NCBI RefSeq assembly: GCF_004022705.2
Contig: NZ_RZOY02000005.1
Coordinates: 62,001 to 126,000, forward strand
Direction: 5' to 3'
Length of the DNA: 64,000 nt
From: Mesorhizobium sp. M2D.F.Ca.ET.226.01.1.1
GTDB lineage: Bacteria > Pseudomonadota > Alphaproteobacteria > Rhizobiales > Rhizobiaceae
Both the position numbers and the translations under genes were made by a program. The notes under the pieces are model-generated. The model was not told the DNA's origin and did no database searches. It worked only from the letters and a program-made list of their open reading frames with translations. Position 1 is the stretch's first letter; every line of letters begins with the position of its first letter. Below, piece after piece: positions 44,160 through 54,906 of the stretch.

Positions 44160-45371
44160 TTACCCCATGGCCTTCTGCAGATTCTCGTCGATCTTGTCGA
44201 GGAAGCCGGTGGTCGAGAGCCAGGGCTGGTCGGGGCCGATCAGCAGCGACAGGTCCTTGGTCATGAAGCCGGCCTCGACGGTCTGGATGCAGACCTTCTC
44301 CAGCGTCTCGGCGAAGCGCTTCAAATCGGCATTGTCGTCGAGCTTGGCGCGGTGGGCGAGGCCGCGCGTCCAGGCGAAGATCGAAGCGATCGAATTGGTC
44401 GAGGTTTCCTCGCCCTTCTGGTGCTGGCGATAGTGGCGGGTGACGGTGCCGTGCGCGGCTTCCGCTTCCACCGTCTTGCCGTCTGGCGTCATCAGCACCG
44501 AAGTCATCAGGCCGAGCGAGCCGAAGCCTTGCGCCACCGTGTCCGACTGCACGTCGCCGTCATAGTTCTTGCAGGCCCAGACATAGCCGCCCGACCATTT
44601 CAGGCTGGAAGCGACCATGTCGTCGATCAGGCGGTGTTCGTACCAGAGCTTCCGCGCCTTGAACTCGGCCTCGAACTCCTTCTCGTACACCTCCTGGAAG
44701 ATGTCCTTGAAGCGACCGTCATAGGCTTTGAGGATGGTGTTCTTGGTCGACAGATAGACCGGGAAATTGCGCAGCAGGCCGTAGTTCAGCGAGGCGCGGG
44801 CGAACTCACGGATCGACTCGTCGACATTGTACATGGCCATGGCCACGCCGGCGCCCGGCGCATCATAGACCTCATGCTCGATCACCTGGCCGTCCTCACC
44901 GACGAACTTGATCGTCAGCTTGCCCTTGCCCGGGAAGCGGAAGTCGGTGGCGCGGTACTGGTCGCCGAACGCATGACGGCCGACGACGATCGGCTTGGTC
45001 CAGCCCGGCACCAGGCGCGGCACGTTCTTCATGATGATCGGCTCGCGGAAGATGGTGCCGCCGAGGATGTTGCGGATGGTGCCGTTGGGCGACTTCCACA
45101 TCTTCTTCAGCTTGAATTCCTCGACCCGCGCTTCGTCGGGGGTGATCGTCGCGCATTTCACGCCGACGCCCCATCTCTTGATGGCGTTGGCCGAGTCGAT
45201 CGTCACCTGGTCGTTGGTGGCGTCGCGGTGCTCGATGCCGAGGTCGTAATATTCAAGCTTCAGGTCGAGATAGGGGTGGATCAGCTTGTCCTTGATGAAC
45301 TGCCAGATGATGCGGGTCATCTCGTCGCCGTCGAGTTCGACGACCGGGTTCGCCACCTTGATCTTCGCCAT
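44160..45371 (-). CDS. icd: NADP-dependent isocitrate dehydrogenase
   Basis: A 403-residue enzyme of the TCA cycle that converts isocitrate to 2-oxoglutarate and CO2. It starts [18 protein letters not shown], as in the homodimeric, eukaryote-like type II NADP enzymes typical of rhizobia. The substrate-binding region [17 protein letters not shown] and YDGDVQSD metal-binding block are intact, and [22 protein letters not shown] marks the NADP site. ATG 45371 fits the family start; a longer frame has no homology. An intrinsic terminator follows its stop. Confidence 0.97.
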   Translation of the reverse strand: MAKIKVANPVVELDGDEMTRIIWQFIKDKLIHPYLDLKLEYYDLGIEHRDATNDQVTIDSANAIKRWGVGVKCATITPDEARVEEFKLKKMWKSPNGTIRNILGGTIFREPIIMKNVPRLVPGWTKPIVVGRHAFGDQYRATDFRFPGKGKLTIKFVGEDGQVIEHEVYDAPGAGVAMAMYNVDESIREFARASLNYGLLRNFPVYLSTKNTILKAYDGRFKDIFQEVYEKEFEAEFKARKLWYEHRLIDDMVASSLKWSGGYVWACKNYDGDVQSDTVAQGFGSLGLMTSVLMTPDGKTVEAEAAHGTVTRHYRQHQKGEETSTNSIASIFAWTRGLAHRAKLDDNADLKRFAETLEKVCIQTVEAGFMTKDLSLLIGPDQPWLSTTGFLDKIDENLQKAMG

Positions 45372-45580
45372 GGAAAGAATGCCTCGTTGCTGGGGAACTG
45401 AACGGCCTTGCCCGCATGGTTTCGGCCGGGGATGCCGAGCGTATATCAAAGGCTTTTTCAGCGCGCAAACCGCGATACGCGCCTTGGCGGACGCAGCACC
45501 GCTGTTGTGAATGCTTCATTTTCCGGACCGGATGTGGCAGGGGACGCCGAAACGCCGCAAACACCGGTTACCCACTGCCC

Positions 45581-46429
45581 ATGCCAGCCATCGAAGATAC
45601 CACCAACACCGCCTCCGCCGGACCGGCGATCATCCTGGTCGAGCCGCAGCTCGGCGAGAATATCGGCATGGTCGCACGGGCGATGGCTAATTTCGGCCTG
45701 TCCGAGCTCAGGCTCGTTAACCCGCGCGACGGCTGGCCGAGCGAGAAGGCGCGCGCGGCCGCCAGCCGCGCCGATCATGTCATCGACGGCACCAGGGTTT
45801 TCGACGATCTGGCCTCGGCCGTCGCCGATCTCAACTTTGTCTTCGCCACGACGGCGCGCGAGCGCGACGGCTTCAAGCCCGTGCGCGGGCCGGTCGAAGC
45901 GGGCAGGGCACTCAGGGCGCGCACTGAGGCCGGGCTGCGCACTGGCATCCTGTTCGGCCGCGAACGCTTCGGCCTCTATAATGACGAGGTCGGGCTCGCC
46001 GACGAGATTGTCACCTTCCCGGTCGACCCCGGCTTTTCCTCGCTCAACATCGCCCAAGCGGTGCTGCTGATGTCCTATGAGTGGATGAAGTCCGGCCTTG
46101 CCGAGGAAACCCAGACCAATTTCTCCGGGCCGGAGCTGGTGCCGGCGACCAAGGAGCAACTGCACAGCCTGTTCGCCTATCTGGAAAACGCGCTGGAAGC
46201 GCGCGGTTACTTCCGCCCGGAAGAAAAGAAACCGAAGATGGTCGACAATCTGCGCGCCGTGCTGACGCGCGCGGGTTTTGCCGAGCCCGAGCTCAAGGTG
46301 CTGCGCGGCATCATCTCCTCGCTCGACCGGTTCTCGCCGGCCATGCCGCGCGGCGACGGCTCGCCCGGGGACGACCCGAGACGATTGCCGGCCGGCGTGC
46401 GTAGTCGTGTCAAAGACGAAGAAAGTTAA
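45581..46429 (+). CDS. trmJ: SPOUT RNA methyltransferase, TrmJ-like
   Basis: A 282-residue TrmH-family methyltransferase. The knot-forming motifs are IILVEPQLGENIGMVARAMANFGL (motif 1), TGILFGRERFGLYNDEV (motif 2) and VDPGFSSLNIAQAVLLMSYEW (motif 3). This set and the C-terminal extension (about residues 185-250) match TrmJ, which 2'-O-methylates nucleotide 32 of tRNAs. Residue 32 is also the target of TtcA, encoded at 51.4 kb. ATG 45581 starts at the conserved region; upstream in-frame sequence overlaps the icd promoter. The icd gene is divergent. Confidence 0.9.
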   Translation: MPAIEDTTNTASAGPAIILVEPQLGENIGMVARAMANFGLSELRLVNPRDGWPSEKARAAASRADHVIDGTRVFDDLASAVADLNFVFATTARERDGFKPVRGPVEAGRALRARTEAGLRTGILFGRERFGLYNDEVGLADEIVTFPVDPGFSSLNIAQAVLLMSYEWMKSGLAEETQTNFSGPELVPATKEQLHSLFAYLENALEARGYFRPEEKKPKMVDNLRAVLTRAGFAEPELKVLRGIISSLDRFSPAMPRGDGSPGDDPRRLPAGVRSRVKDEES

Positions 46430-46456
46430 AATCGATAAGCTGTGAGCGTTTGAAGT

Positions 46457-46475
46457 AACCGAATTTTATTCGGTT
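46457..46475. repeat. Small perfect hairpin in the trmJ/DUF805-like gap
   Basis: AACCGAAT-TTT-ATTCGGTT, an 8-bp stem 36 bp before the next gene and 28 bp after trmJ. With no T-run, it is more likely an operator or leader structure than a terminator. Confidence 0.5.
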
Positions 46476-46510
46476 GTGCGTCATCCTTGCTGCAATAGTG
46501 GGGGTGGCAC

Positions 46511-47122
46511 ATGTTTACGTCCAATATTGGTCGACTGCGCTTTTTCCTTTACTCTGTTGGTCTCACCGTGGCCGAAACGGTGGTGATCGTTATCTGCATT
46601 GTCAGCACGATCGGCTTTGAGGGGCTGCTCAATTCGGCGCCCGGTCCGTCACGTCAAGGCATGGCGGGCGCGGTCCTCATCGCTTCCCTCATCTTTGTCG
46701 CGGTGCGCGGCAACCTCGCCGCTTGCCGCACCCGCGACGCCAACGGGCGCCGCTGGATCCTGTGGGCCTACATCGCCCTTTCCGCCGTCTACGCGCTTCT
46801 GCAGGCGGGCGTGCTGCTGGTCGTCAAATTCGGCGATCCCGAGAGCATTCCCGGCGGGCTGAACCTGCTTGGGCTTTCAATATTCGGCCTCTGGTGCACG
46901 ATCCTGTGGGCGAAGCCTGTCGCGGGCAGCAACATCGACGAACTGACGGATGTCTTCGAGTTCGATGGCCCGCTGCCGGCATCGACACGCCCCGGACGCG
47001 CCGCGGCGCCGGCCACTTCGTCACGAGCCGCCGTTCCCGCCGCTTCAACCGCTCGCGTCCCGCCGGCGCCGCAGCCTTTCGGCAGGCCGCGCCCGGCCGG
47101 CTTCGGCAAGCGCGGCGTATGA
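46511..47122 (+). CDS. DUF805-like inner-membrane protein
   Basis: A 203-residue protein with four hydrophobic segments in the first ~140 residues (LYSVGLTVAETVVIVICIV, AGAVLIASLIFVAV, LWAYIALSAVYALLQAG, LLGLSIFGLWCTILWA). The RTRDANGRRW loop and the N-terminal GRLRFFLYS are reminiscent of DUF805 proteins. The last ~60 residues are a Pro/Ala/Arg-rich tail, probably disordered and cytoplasmic. Function is unknown. GGGGGTG precedes ATG. It is monocistronic between trmJ and murI. Confidence 0.75.
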   Translation: MFTSNIGRLRFFLYSVGLTVAETVVIVICIVSTIGFEGLLNSAPGPSRQGMAGAVLIASLIFVAVRGNLAACRTRDANGRRWILWAYIALSAVYALLQAGVLLVVKFGDPESIPGGLNLLGLSIFGLWCTILWAKPVAGSNIDELTDVFEFDGPLPASTRPGRAAAPATSSRAAVPAASTARVPPAPQPFGRPRPAGFGKRGV

Positions 47123-47237
47123 GCGAGTCCAAGAGATAGCTGCGCAAAAGCTGCTCGCATTCGCCTCTTCAAGACCACGATCATTCGCGATAGAAGCGCC
47201 TGCGGTCCAATCACGGACCTGCCGCCTCTCTTTGTTT

Positions 47238-47287
47238 TGACGCAATTCCGGACGGAAACCGTTTCACACTTTTCCTGGAATTGCTCT
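47238..47287. repeat. Short interspersed hairpin repeat, form 1, copy c
   Basis: GCAATTCCGGACGGAAA / CACTTTTCCTGGAATTGC around CCGTTTCA. It ends 8 bp before the earliest likely murI ATG, so it is in the murI leader and may mask or replace a ribosome site. Confidence 0.85.
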
Positions 47288-47301
47288 ATGACCGGATGAC
47301 A

Positions 47302-48102
47302 ATGAGCGATCGATCAAGCCAGCGCCCGATCCTGATGTTCGATTCCGGCGTTGGCGGGCTGACCGTGCTGCGCGAGGCGCGCGTGCTGATGCCCGACCGC
47401 CGCTTTGTCTACGTCGCCGACGATGCGGCATTTCCTTACGGCGCCTGGGAGGAACCGGCGCTCAAGGACCACATCCTCACGCTGTTCGGCAAGCTGCTCG
47501 ACCGGCTGCGGCCGGCGATCTCGGTGATTGCCTGCAACACTGCATCGACCCTGGTGATCGAGGTGCTGCGCGAAAAATTCCCTGGACATCCGTTTGTCGG
47601 CACGGTGCCGGCGATCAAGCCGGCCGCCGAGCGCACGCGATCCGGCCTCGTCTCCGTGCTGGCGACGCCGGGCACGGTGAAGCGTCAGTATACGCGCGAC
47701 CTGATCAGCAAATGGGCACAGAAATGCCATGTGCGCCTGGTCGGTAGCGATCGGCTGGCGGGGCTCGCCGAGATCTATATGCGCCAGGGTTTCGTCGACG
47801 AAGAAGCCGTGCGCGCCGAAATCGCGCCCTGCTTCATCGAGCGCGAGGGCAATCGCACCGACATCGTCGTGCTCGCCTGCACGCACTATCCGTTTCTGGT
47901 CAACCGCATGCGCAAGACCGCCCCCTGGCCGGTCGACTGGATTGATCCCGCCGAGGCGATCGCGCGGCGCGCGATGTCGCTGCTCGAGCCTGTCGGGGAG
48001 ACGTCGGGCGAAAGCGAGCCCGATCTTGCCGTCTTCACTTCCGGCAAGGTGGATTTCGCAACGAGGCGGCTGATCCAAGGGTTTGGTCTTACCGCGCGCT
48101 AA
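47302..48102 (+). CDS. murI: Glutamate racemase
   Basis: A 266-residue enzyme making D-glutamate for peptidoglycan. The two catalytic cysteines are in place: Cys78 in VIACNTAST and Cys193 in LACTHYPF. The N-terminal [15 protein letters not shown] carries the Asp-Ser of the active site. ATG 47302 or 47296 can be the start; neither has a clear ribosome site because a hairpin repeat ends just upstream, which is unusual for an essential gene. Its end overlaps the convergent RNB ribonuclease gene by 4 bp. Confidence 0.93.
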   Translation: MSDRSSQRPILMFDSGVGGLTVLREARVLMPDRRFVYVADDAAFPYGAWEEPALKDHILTLFGKLLDRLRPAISVIACNTASTLVIEVLREKFPGHPFVGTVPAIKPAAERTRSGLVSVLATPGTVKRQYTRDLISKWAQKCHVRLVGSDRLAGLAEIYMRQGFVDEEAVRAEIAPCFIEREGNRTDIVVLACTHYPFLVNRMRKTAPWPVDWIDPAEAIARRAMSLLEPVGETSGESEPDLAVFTSGKVDFATRRLIQGFGLTAR

Positions 48103-49484
48103 CGCGCGGGTTCGAAGACGATGCTGCGCTGATCCGGATCGGCCGAGACCAGCTTCAGCTTGAGCGCGTCGCCCTGCCTGAGGCCGGAAGCCTTGACGTT
48201 GGCGACGACAGCCATGTCGGCAAGCTGCACGCGCACGCCATGATCGACGAAGTCGGTGACGACGGCCTTGAACGTCTCCCCCTCATGTCCCCTGAGCATC
48301 ACCGCCTCGGCAAGGTCGATAGCCGCGTGGTTGATCTGCGAAGCGCGGGCGTCCGAGCGCCCCATCACCTTCGGCAATCTGGCGAATGCGTCGCTGACTG
48401 CCTGCGGCACGGGCTGGCCGTTGGCGATTGCCAGCGCGCAGCGCACGACGTAGCGGTCGGCCAGCCGCCTGAGCGGCGCGGTTGCGTGGGCATAGGTGGC
48501 GGCCATCGCCTCGTGCCAGGGGATCACGCCCTCTTGATAGGGCTGGTAGGACGCGCCATTGCCTGCACGGCGGATTTCCAGCATCAGCGCCGCCTGTTTC
48601 GGATCGGTCGGATCGAGCGTGCGCTGATAATCTCGCAAGCTGGTGGAGTCCGGCCAGGACAGGCCGAGCGCCTGAGCCGCGTTGCGCAGTCTCTGCACCT
48701 TGGAAGCGTCCGGCCCGGACATCACTCGGAACAGCCCGGTCTTATGCGCCAGCATGGCGTCGGCAATCGCCATATTGGCGGCCAGTGAAAGTGCTGCATT
48801 GTCCTGCTCGGATTGCAGCAGCGGCCTGAACGAAAGCCGGAACGTGCCGTCGGCGAGCTCTTCCACCTCCTGCTCTGGCGGATCGACGCGCGAAGCGCCG
48901 CGGCGCTCTTCGTTTGCCGCCATGCGTCGCGCCAATTCGGCGAAGCCAGCGGGAACATCCGAGGCCTGCACGCTGTCATAGGCAAGCTTCGCTCGGCTTT
49001 GGATGATGGCCCGCTCCGCGCCATCCAATTTCACCGCTCCGTCCCCGGCGACCCGAACCGCGAAAACGACCGCGGGACGCGGGCCGGCAGGCAACAGGCT
49101 CGCCGCGGCCTCGGCAAGCACCGGCGGGTAGAGCCCGGCCTTGCCGTCCGGCAGGTAGAGCGTCTGGCCCCGGTTCCAGGCTTCGAGATCGACCGCGTCG
49201 CCGTCATCGACGAACCAGGTCACGTCGGCAATGGCGTAGTGCAGGAGAAGATCGCCGCCGCTCGTCTCGATCGAGAACGCCTGGTCGAGATCGGTCGAAC
49301 TCGCCGGATCGAGCGTGACGAAGGGCATCGCCGTGCGATCGGCATGCTGGCCAGGCGCACGCCTGGCAGCCGCCTGTGCCGCGGCCACCACCCCAGGCGG
49401 AAATCCATCCGGCACGTGGAATTCGGTGCGGATTTTCGTGAGGCCGACGGCAAGCGCTTGTGAAGGGTCGGTCAGCGATTTCAT
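48099..49484 (-). CDS. Short RNB-domain ribonuclease (RNase II/R-like)
   Basis: A 461-residue protein made almost entirely of an RNB exonuclease domain. It lacks the N-terminal cold-shock domains of RNase R or II, and has only a short beta tail (residues about 405-461) that may be an S1-like remnant. The Mg site reads [13 protein letters not shown]: Asp59, Asp65 and Asp67 are kept, while the fourth usual Asp is Gln68. Other landmarks ([31 protein letters not shown]) are intact, so activity is likely. It converges on murI with a 4-bp overlap. Its target RNAs are unknown. Confidence 0.85.
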   Translation of the reverse strand: MKSLTDPSQALAVGLTKIRTEFHVPDGFPPGVVAAAQAAARRAPGQHADRTAMPFVTLDPASSTDLDQAFSIETSGGDLLLHYAIADVTWFVDDGDAVDLEAWNRGQTLYLPDGKAGLYPPVLAEAAASLLPAGPRPAVVFAVRVAGDGAVKLDGAERAIIQSRAKLAYDSVQASDVPAGFAELARRMAANEERRGASRVDPPEQEVEELADGTFRLSFRPLLQSEQDNAALSLAANMAIADAMLAHKTGLFRVMSGPDASKVQRLRNAAQALGLSWPDSTSLRDYQRTLDPTDPKQAALMLEIRRAGNGASYQPYQEGVIPWHEAMAATYAHATAPLRRLADRYVVRCALAIANGQPVPQAVSDAFARLPKVMGRSDARASQINHAAIDLAEAVMLRGHEGETFKAVVTDFVDHGVRVQLADMAVVANVKASGLRQGDALKLKLVSADPDQRSIVFEPAR

Positions 49485-49637
49485 GCAATCGTCCTACACT
49501 GGCGTTCCAACCCCGGGAAGGCTGACGACCGGAATCGCCAAAGCCGGTGGGTCTGACGGCCCACGGCAAGAAGGCCGAGAAACGGAGCCGCCGTCGCTGG
49601 AACTGGCACCGAAGCGCAGCGTTTCTACTCTATCTGA

Positions 49638-49689
49638 TTTACGCAATTCCTGACGGAAAACCGCTTCACACTTTTCCTGGAATTGCTCC
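49638..49689. repeat. Short interspersed hairpin repeat, form 1, copy d
   Basis: GCAATTCCTGACGGAAAA / CACTTTTCCTGGAATTGC around CCGCTTCA. It ends 20 bp before the DUF3008 start, directly before that gene's ribosome site. Confidence 0.85.
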
Positions 49690-49709
49690 CCAGCAAAGGA
49701 GAAACCGCC

Positions 49710-49889
49710 ATGCCCGCCACATCACAGGCCCAGCAAAAAGCCGCCGGCGCAGCGCTTTCCGCCAAACGCGGTGAGATCAAGAAAAGTGAGCTCAAAGGCG
49801 CTTCGCGCGAGATGTACGAATCGATGAGCGAGAAGCAGCTCGAGGAATTCGCCGAGACCAAGCGCAAGGGCCTTCCCGGCAAGAAGTGA
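49710..49889 (+). CDS. Small DUF3008-family protein
   Basis: A 59-residue basic, Lys/Ala/Glu-rich protein without Cys or membrane segments. The pattern AQQKAAGAALSAKRGE, LKGASREMYESMSEKQLEEFA and the TKRKGLPGKK end match DUF3008, a small family widespread in alphaproteobacteria and often linked to stress or stationary phase (family knowledge, weak). AAAGGAG lies 8 nt before the ATG and fixes the start. It is monocistronic, with a form 1 hairpin repeat in its leader and a composite repeat after it. Confidence 0.85.
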   Translation: MPATSQAQQKAAGAALSAKRGEIKKSELKGASREMYESMSEKQLEEFAETKRKGLPGKK

Positions 49890-49962
49890 TAGATCGCGAG
49901 GTCGAACGAAAGAGCCTGCGGCGCCGGCGGTGGGCTCGTCAATCCCTCGCTGCAAAACACCC

Positions 49963-50061
49963 TAAAGCGCGTCGCGATCTTTCAGATTCGCTGCATGCGC
50001 TTCAGTGTTTTGATTTGCGCATGTCTTTGTCCCGAAACCCACTTTCGGGAGACATGCTTTA
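49963..50061. repeat. Composite hairpin repeat, form 2 with 5' module, copy b
   Basis: AAAGCGCGTCGCG followed by GCGCATGTCTTTGTCCCGAAA and TTTCGGGAGACATGC; the same two-module order as 39622-39724. Its last bases supply the stop codon of the small secreted protein on the minus strand. Confidence 0.75.
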
Positions 50062-50262
50062 GCGGCGCCACCAGCAGTGCTTGGTCTTATAGCGGACGAC
50101 GTAGCGGTGGCCGTGACGCCAGACTACTCTTTTCTTCACCACGACGCGGCAGACCTGCATGTGGCCATGCCAATGCCTGGCCAGGGCCGGTTCAGGCGTC
50201 ATGACCGCCATCGATCCGGCCAAAACAGCGGCGCCGGTGAGGGTAAGGAAGAACTTCTTCAT
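50059..50262 (-). CDS. Small secreted basic, His/Trp-rich protein
   Basis: A 67-residue protein with a signal peptide (about 1-29, ending PALA before RHWHGH). The mature part of ~38 residues is strongly basic and aromatic, with two Cys (CRVVV and KHCWW), several His (HWHGHMQ, RHGHRY) and a WWRR end. It may be a periplasmic metal-binding or cationic peptide; small proteins of this style are frequent in rhizobia without known function. AGGAG lies upstream of ATG. Its TAA stop falls in the edge of the composite repeat, so the repeat may have truncated it. Confidence 0.65.
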   Translation of the reverse strand: MKKFFLTLTGAAVLAGSMAVMTPEPALARHWHGHMQVCRVVVKKRVVWRHGHRYVVRYKTKHCWWRR

Positions 50263-50630
50263 GGGAATTCGGACTCCTCTGTTCCAGTCCCTTCATTGAG
50301 TATAAGGCGGGTTTGCGTCCAAGGTGGCCAGCTCCGCCCCGATGCCGTCGGGTGCAACTTGCCGCCACATCCAGCGCCGCATGCAAGGAATGGTATAGGG
50401 TTGCCCTTGATGCCGCCAGCCACAAGCTTGACAGCGGTTAAATCTGTGTTTAACAGGCCCACCAACACCGGGTGGCGACGCCCGGTGGTTTCTTTTGACG
50501 TGTCCCGTGGGCTTTCCGTCGCTTTGCGTGGAAAGCCCTGTCAGGTCTCGAAAACGGAGGCCAGAGGAGGGCGCGTTTCCTTCGCCCGGAGCCATGGGGT
50601 TCCGGGTATATTGTTTTGAAAGGGAATGCG
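50263..50630 (+). other. rpsD upstream region
   Basis: This 368-bp stretch has no gene. It contains a terminator-like hairpin (50466-50497) about 140 bp before rpsD, then a purine-rich leader. The promoters of rpsD and of the divergent small secreted protein must lie here. Confidence 0.5.
50466..50497 (+). promoter_or_regulatory. Terminator-like hairpin in the rpsD leader region
   Basis: CACCGGG (50466-50472) pairs with CCCGGTG (50481-50487) over 8 nt, followed by GTTTCTTTT. No gene ends nearby on this strand (the last stop is 577 bp upstream), so it may be an attenuator of rpsD or mark an unseen small RNA. Confidence 0.5.
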
Positions 50631-51248
50631 ATGAGCAAGCGCGAATCCGCGAAATACAAGATCGACCGCCGTCTCGGCGAAAACATCTGGGGCCGCCCGA
50701 AGTCCCCGGTCAACAAGCGTGAATATGGCCCCGGCCAGCACGGCCAGCGCCGCAAGGGCAAGCTTTCCGACTTTGGCCTGCAGCTGCGCGCCAAGCAGAA
50801 GCTGAAGGGTCACTATGGCGACGTTTCGGAAAAGCAGTTCCGCAAGGTCTATGAAGAGGCCAATCGCCGCAAGGGCGACACCTCCGAGAACCTGATCGGT
50901 CTGCTGGAGTCGCGCCTCGACGCGATTGTCTATCGCGCCAAGTTCGTGCCGACGATCTTTGCCGCCCGCCAGTTCGTCAACCACGGCCACGTCAACGTCA
51001 ACGGCAAGCGTACCAACATCGGTTCGTATCGCTGCAAGCCGGGCGACGTGATCGAGGTGCGCGAGAAGTCGAAGCAGCTCGTCATCGTGCTGGAGTCGGT
51101 TGCTCTCGCCGAGCGCGACGTGCCGGACTACATCGAAGCCGACCACAACAAGATGACCGCGACCTTCGCGCGCGTTCCGGGCCTGTCGGACGTTCCGTTC
51201 GCCGTGCAGATGGAACCGAACCTGGTCGTCGAATTCTACTCGCGCTGA
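50631..51248 (+). CDS. rpsD: 30S ribosomal protein S4
   Basis: A 205-residue primary 16S rRNA-binding protein and assembly initiator. It begins [22 protein letters not shown]. The S4 RNA-binding domain is clear ([33 protein letters not shown]) and the end LVVEFYSR is typical. It is the alphaproteobacterial form lacking zinc cysteines. AAGGGA precedes ATG 50631. It is monocistronic: a strong terminator follows within 26 bp, and upstream lies a leader with a terminator-like hairpin, suggesting separate control. Confidence 0.98.
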   Translation: MSKRESAKYKIDRRLGENIWGRPKSPVNKREYGPGQHGQRRKGKLSDFGLQLRAKQKLKGHYGDVSEKQFRKVYEEANRRKGDTSENLIGLLESRLDAIVYRAKFVPTIFAARQFVNHGHVNVNGKRTNIGSYRCKPGDVIEVREKSKQLVIVLESVALAERDVPDYIEADHNKMTATFARVPGLSDVPFAVQMEPNLVVEFYSR

Positions 51249-51273
51249 TCGACATCAATCAGCCGCAACATCC

Positions 51274-51304
51274 AAGGCCGCCTTTCGGGGCGGCCTTTTC
51301 TTTA
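51274..51304 (+). terminator. Intrinsic terminator of rpsD
   Basis: AAGGCCGCC (51274-51282) pairs with GGCGGCCTT (51289-51297) over a 6-nt loop, followed by TTCTTTA. It is a strong 9-bp stem 26 bp after the stop. Confidence 0.9.
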
Positions 51305-51321
51305 TCGGCCGCGTCCGGTAA

Positions 51322-53059
<1,738 letters not shown>

Positions 53060-53117
53060 GATTGGCTCCCTTGTGAAGGCAGGTCGACCTGTTCTGTTAC
53101 TTCATCGAAGGTCCGGG

Positions 53118-53531
53118 ATGCGCGCGAACTTCCGCCATGCGATGGCCGCCGTTGCCTGCGCCGCTTTCATGAACGCGAGTTGCGGGCAAGCCTTGGCGCA
53201 GAAGCGCGCCTGCGGCAGACGCCAGCCGGTCAACACCATAGCGGCAATGTTCGATGCCATTTACGCTTGCTGGCAGCCGCCACCGGGGACCGGCGGCCTG
53301 GCGCCGACGTTGCGGTTCTCGCTTCGCCGGAACGGAACGCTTATCGGCAAGCCTCGCGCCACTTTCTCGAAACTCGGGCCGAACGACAGTTTGAACAGAG
53401 CTTTCGTCGCTTCCGTGCTCGAGGCGCTTGAAAAGGCCTTGCCGGTGCCTTTCACCGACAGCATGGGCGGCGCGATCGCGGGGCGTTTGCTTTCCCCGCA
53501 CTTTGCGGCAGCGGAGGAAGGCAGATCCTAA
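53118..53531 (+). CDS. Small exported protein with TolA/TonB-C-like domain
   Basis: A 137-residue protein. A signal peptide or N-terminal helix (about residues 9-28, ending GQALAQ) is followed by a ~100-residue domain with ACWQPP, LRFSLRRNGTLIGKPRATF and ALEKALPVPFTD, the spacing seen in TolA/TonB C-terminal domains (a Trp-Pro start, then strand-strand with G-x-PR). It may bind an outer-membrane partner in the periplasm, but no tol or ton genes are nearby. GAAGG lies upstream of ATG 53118. It is 58 bp after the phosphatase gene and convergent with the exporter. Confidence 0.65.
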   Translation: MRANFRHAMAAVACAAFMNASCGQALAQKRACGRRQPVNTIAAMFDAIYACWQPPPGTGGLAPTLRFSLRRNGTLIGKPRATFSKLGPNDSLNRAFVASVLEALEKALPVPFTDSMGGAIAGRLLSPHFAAAEEGRS

Positions 53532-53550
53532 CTGGGCGCTTTCCCGGGTC

Positions 53551-54795
53551 TCACACCGGCGGGTTGTGAGGTTGGAACAGCCGACCGCCTTCGGCGATCA
53601 GGATCATCAGCAAGGCGGCGACCGAGACGCTGCAGAAGCCCGCGGCCAGAGGTGTGACCGTACCGTTATAGGCCTGGCCGATCAGCGTGCCGAGGATGCC
53701 GCCGAGAAAGGTCTGCATGAAGCCGAGGATGGATGACGCGGTGCCGGCGAGCGCGCCGAGCGGTTCCATGGCAAGGGCGTTGAAATTCGCGCCGAGACAG
53801 CCGAACGGCACCATCGCGCCGGCAAAGAATGCGATGAACAGCCAGAGCGGCATTTGCATCTCCAGCGAGACGACAAGCCATGTCAGGCTGATTGCGAGGA
53901 ACAGCAGCAGCGCGCTTTGCGACAGGCGGCGCATGCCGATCCGGCCAACGAGGCGCGCGTTGAGGAAGTTCGAGAAGGCGAGCACGCCGGCGACGCCGGC
54001 GAAGATCAGCGGGAACAGCTCGCCGACATGGAAGACATCGAGATAGATCTGCTGCGCCGAATTGATGAAGCCGAACATGGCGCCGAAGATGAAGGTGCTG
54101 GCAAAGGCATAGCAAACCGCGACGCGGTTGGTGAGCACGATGCGGAAGCCGCCGACGATCGCGTTGAGGGTCAGTGCCCGGCGGTATTCCGGATGCAGCG
54201 TCTCCGGCAGGCGCAGCAGCGACCATGCCGACACGATCAGCGCGCCGATGGCCATGGTGACGAAGATCCAGTGCCAGGTGGCGAACAGCATGATGAACTG
54301 GCCGATGCCAGGCGCGACGACGGGGATCGCCATGAACACCATGAAGATCAGCGACATCACCTCGGCCATGCGGCGACCCTCGAACGTGTCGCGCACGATC
54401 GAGACGGCGATAACGCGTGTCGCCGCGGCGCCGATGCCTTGCACGGTACGGCAGGCGAGCAGGACCGCAAAGGTGGGCGCGACGGCGGCGGCGGCAACCG
54501 CCGCGACATAGATGATCAGGCCGGCGACCAGCGGCGCCCGGCGGCCGAAACGATCGGAGATCGGGCCGAAGAAAAGCTGCCCGGTGCCGAAGCCGAGAAT
54601 ATAGGCTGTGATGACGTATTGGCGGTGGTTTTCGTTTTCGACGCCGAGCGAGGCGCCGATCTGCTGCAGTGCCGGCAACATGATGTCGATGGCCAAGGAA
54701 TTGAGCGCCATGAGCGCCGCGCAGAGCGCAATGAATTCCCAGCGCGGAATGGGCAAGCTGCCTGCCCGTTGCGACGCTTCTACCTGCTTGTCCAC
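53551..54795 (-). CDS. MFS multidrug exporter, Bcr/CflA family
   Basis: A 414-residue 12-helix major-facilitator exporter. The Bcr/CflA signature start (ALMALNSLAIDIMLPALQQIG) and the loop 2-3 motif GPISDRFGRRAPLVAG (motif A) are present, followed by CRTVQGIGAAATRV (motif C region, antiporter type). Such pumps remove chloramphenicol-like drugs, bicyclomycin or sulfonamides by proton exchange. A large 40-bp inverted repeat lies 18 bp upstream of its start, so local regulation is probable. It is monocistronic. Confidence 0.92.
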   Translation of the reverse strand: MDKQVEASQRAGSLPIPRWEFIALCAALMALNSLAIDIMLPALQQIGASLGVENENHRQYVITAYILGFGTGQLFFGPISDRFGRRAPLVAGLIIYVAAVAAAAVAPTFAVLLACRTVQGIGAAATRVIAVSIVRDTFEGRRMAEVMSLIFMVFMAIPVVAPGIGQFIMLFATWHWIFVTMAIGALIVSAWSLLRLPETLHPEYRRALTLNAIVGGFRIVLTNRVAVCYAFASTFIFGAMFGFINSAQQIYLDVFHVGELFPLIFAGVAGVLAFSNFLNARLVGRIGMRRLSQSALLLFLAISLTWLVVSLEMQMPLWLFIAFFAGAMVPFGCLGANFNALAMEPLGALAGTASSILGFMQTFLGGILGTLIGQAYNGTVTPLAAGFCSVSVAALLMILIAEGGRLFQPHNPPV

Positions 54796-54813
54796 GGCAA
54801 AGTCCGATCTTTC

Positions 54814-54853
54814 AAACGAACAAGCGCCGGCTAGCCGGCGCGCTCGTTCGTTT
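54814..54853 (-). promoter_or_regulatory. Large inverted repeat at the exporter start
   Basis: AAACGAAC (54814-54821) and GCGCCGGC (54824-54831) are answered exactly by GCCGGCGC (54834-54841) and GTTCGTTT (54846-54853). The arms are 8+8 bp. It may be a leader hairpin or a repressor site for the MFS gene, or a terminator after grxD read on the same strand. Confidence 0.6.
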
Positions 54854-54906
54854 CATTCCCGAGATACGGGTTCATAGTTGCCGAGGTGGGGGCAGCCCCG
54901 GGCGAT

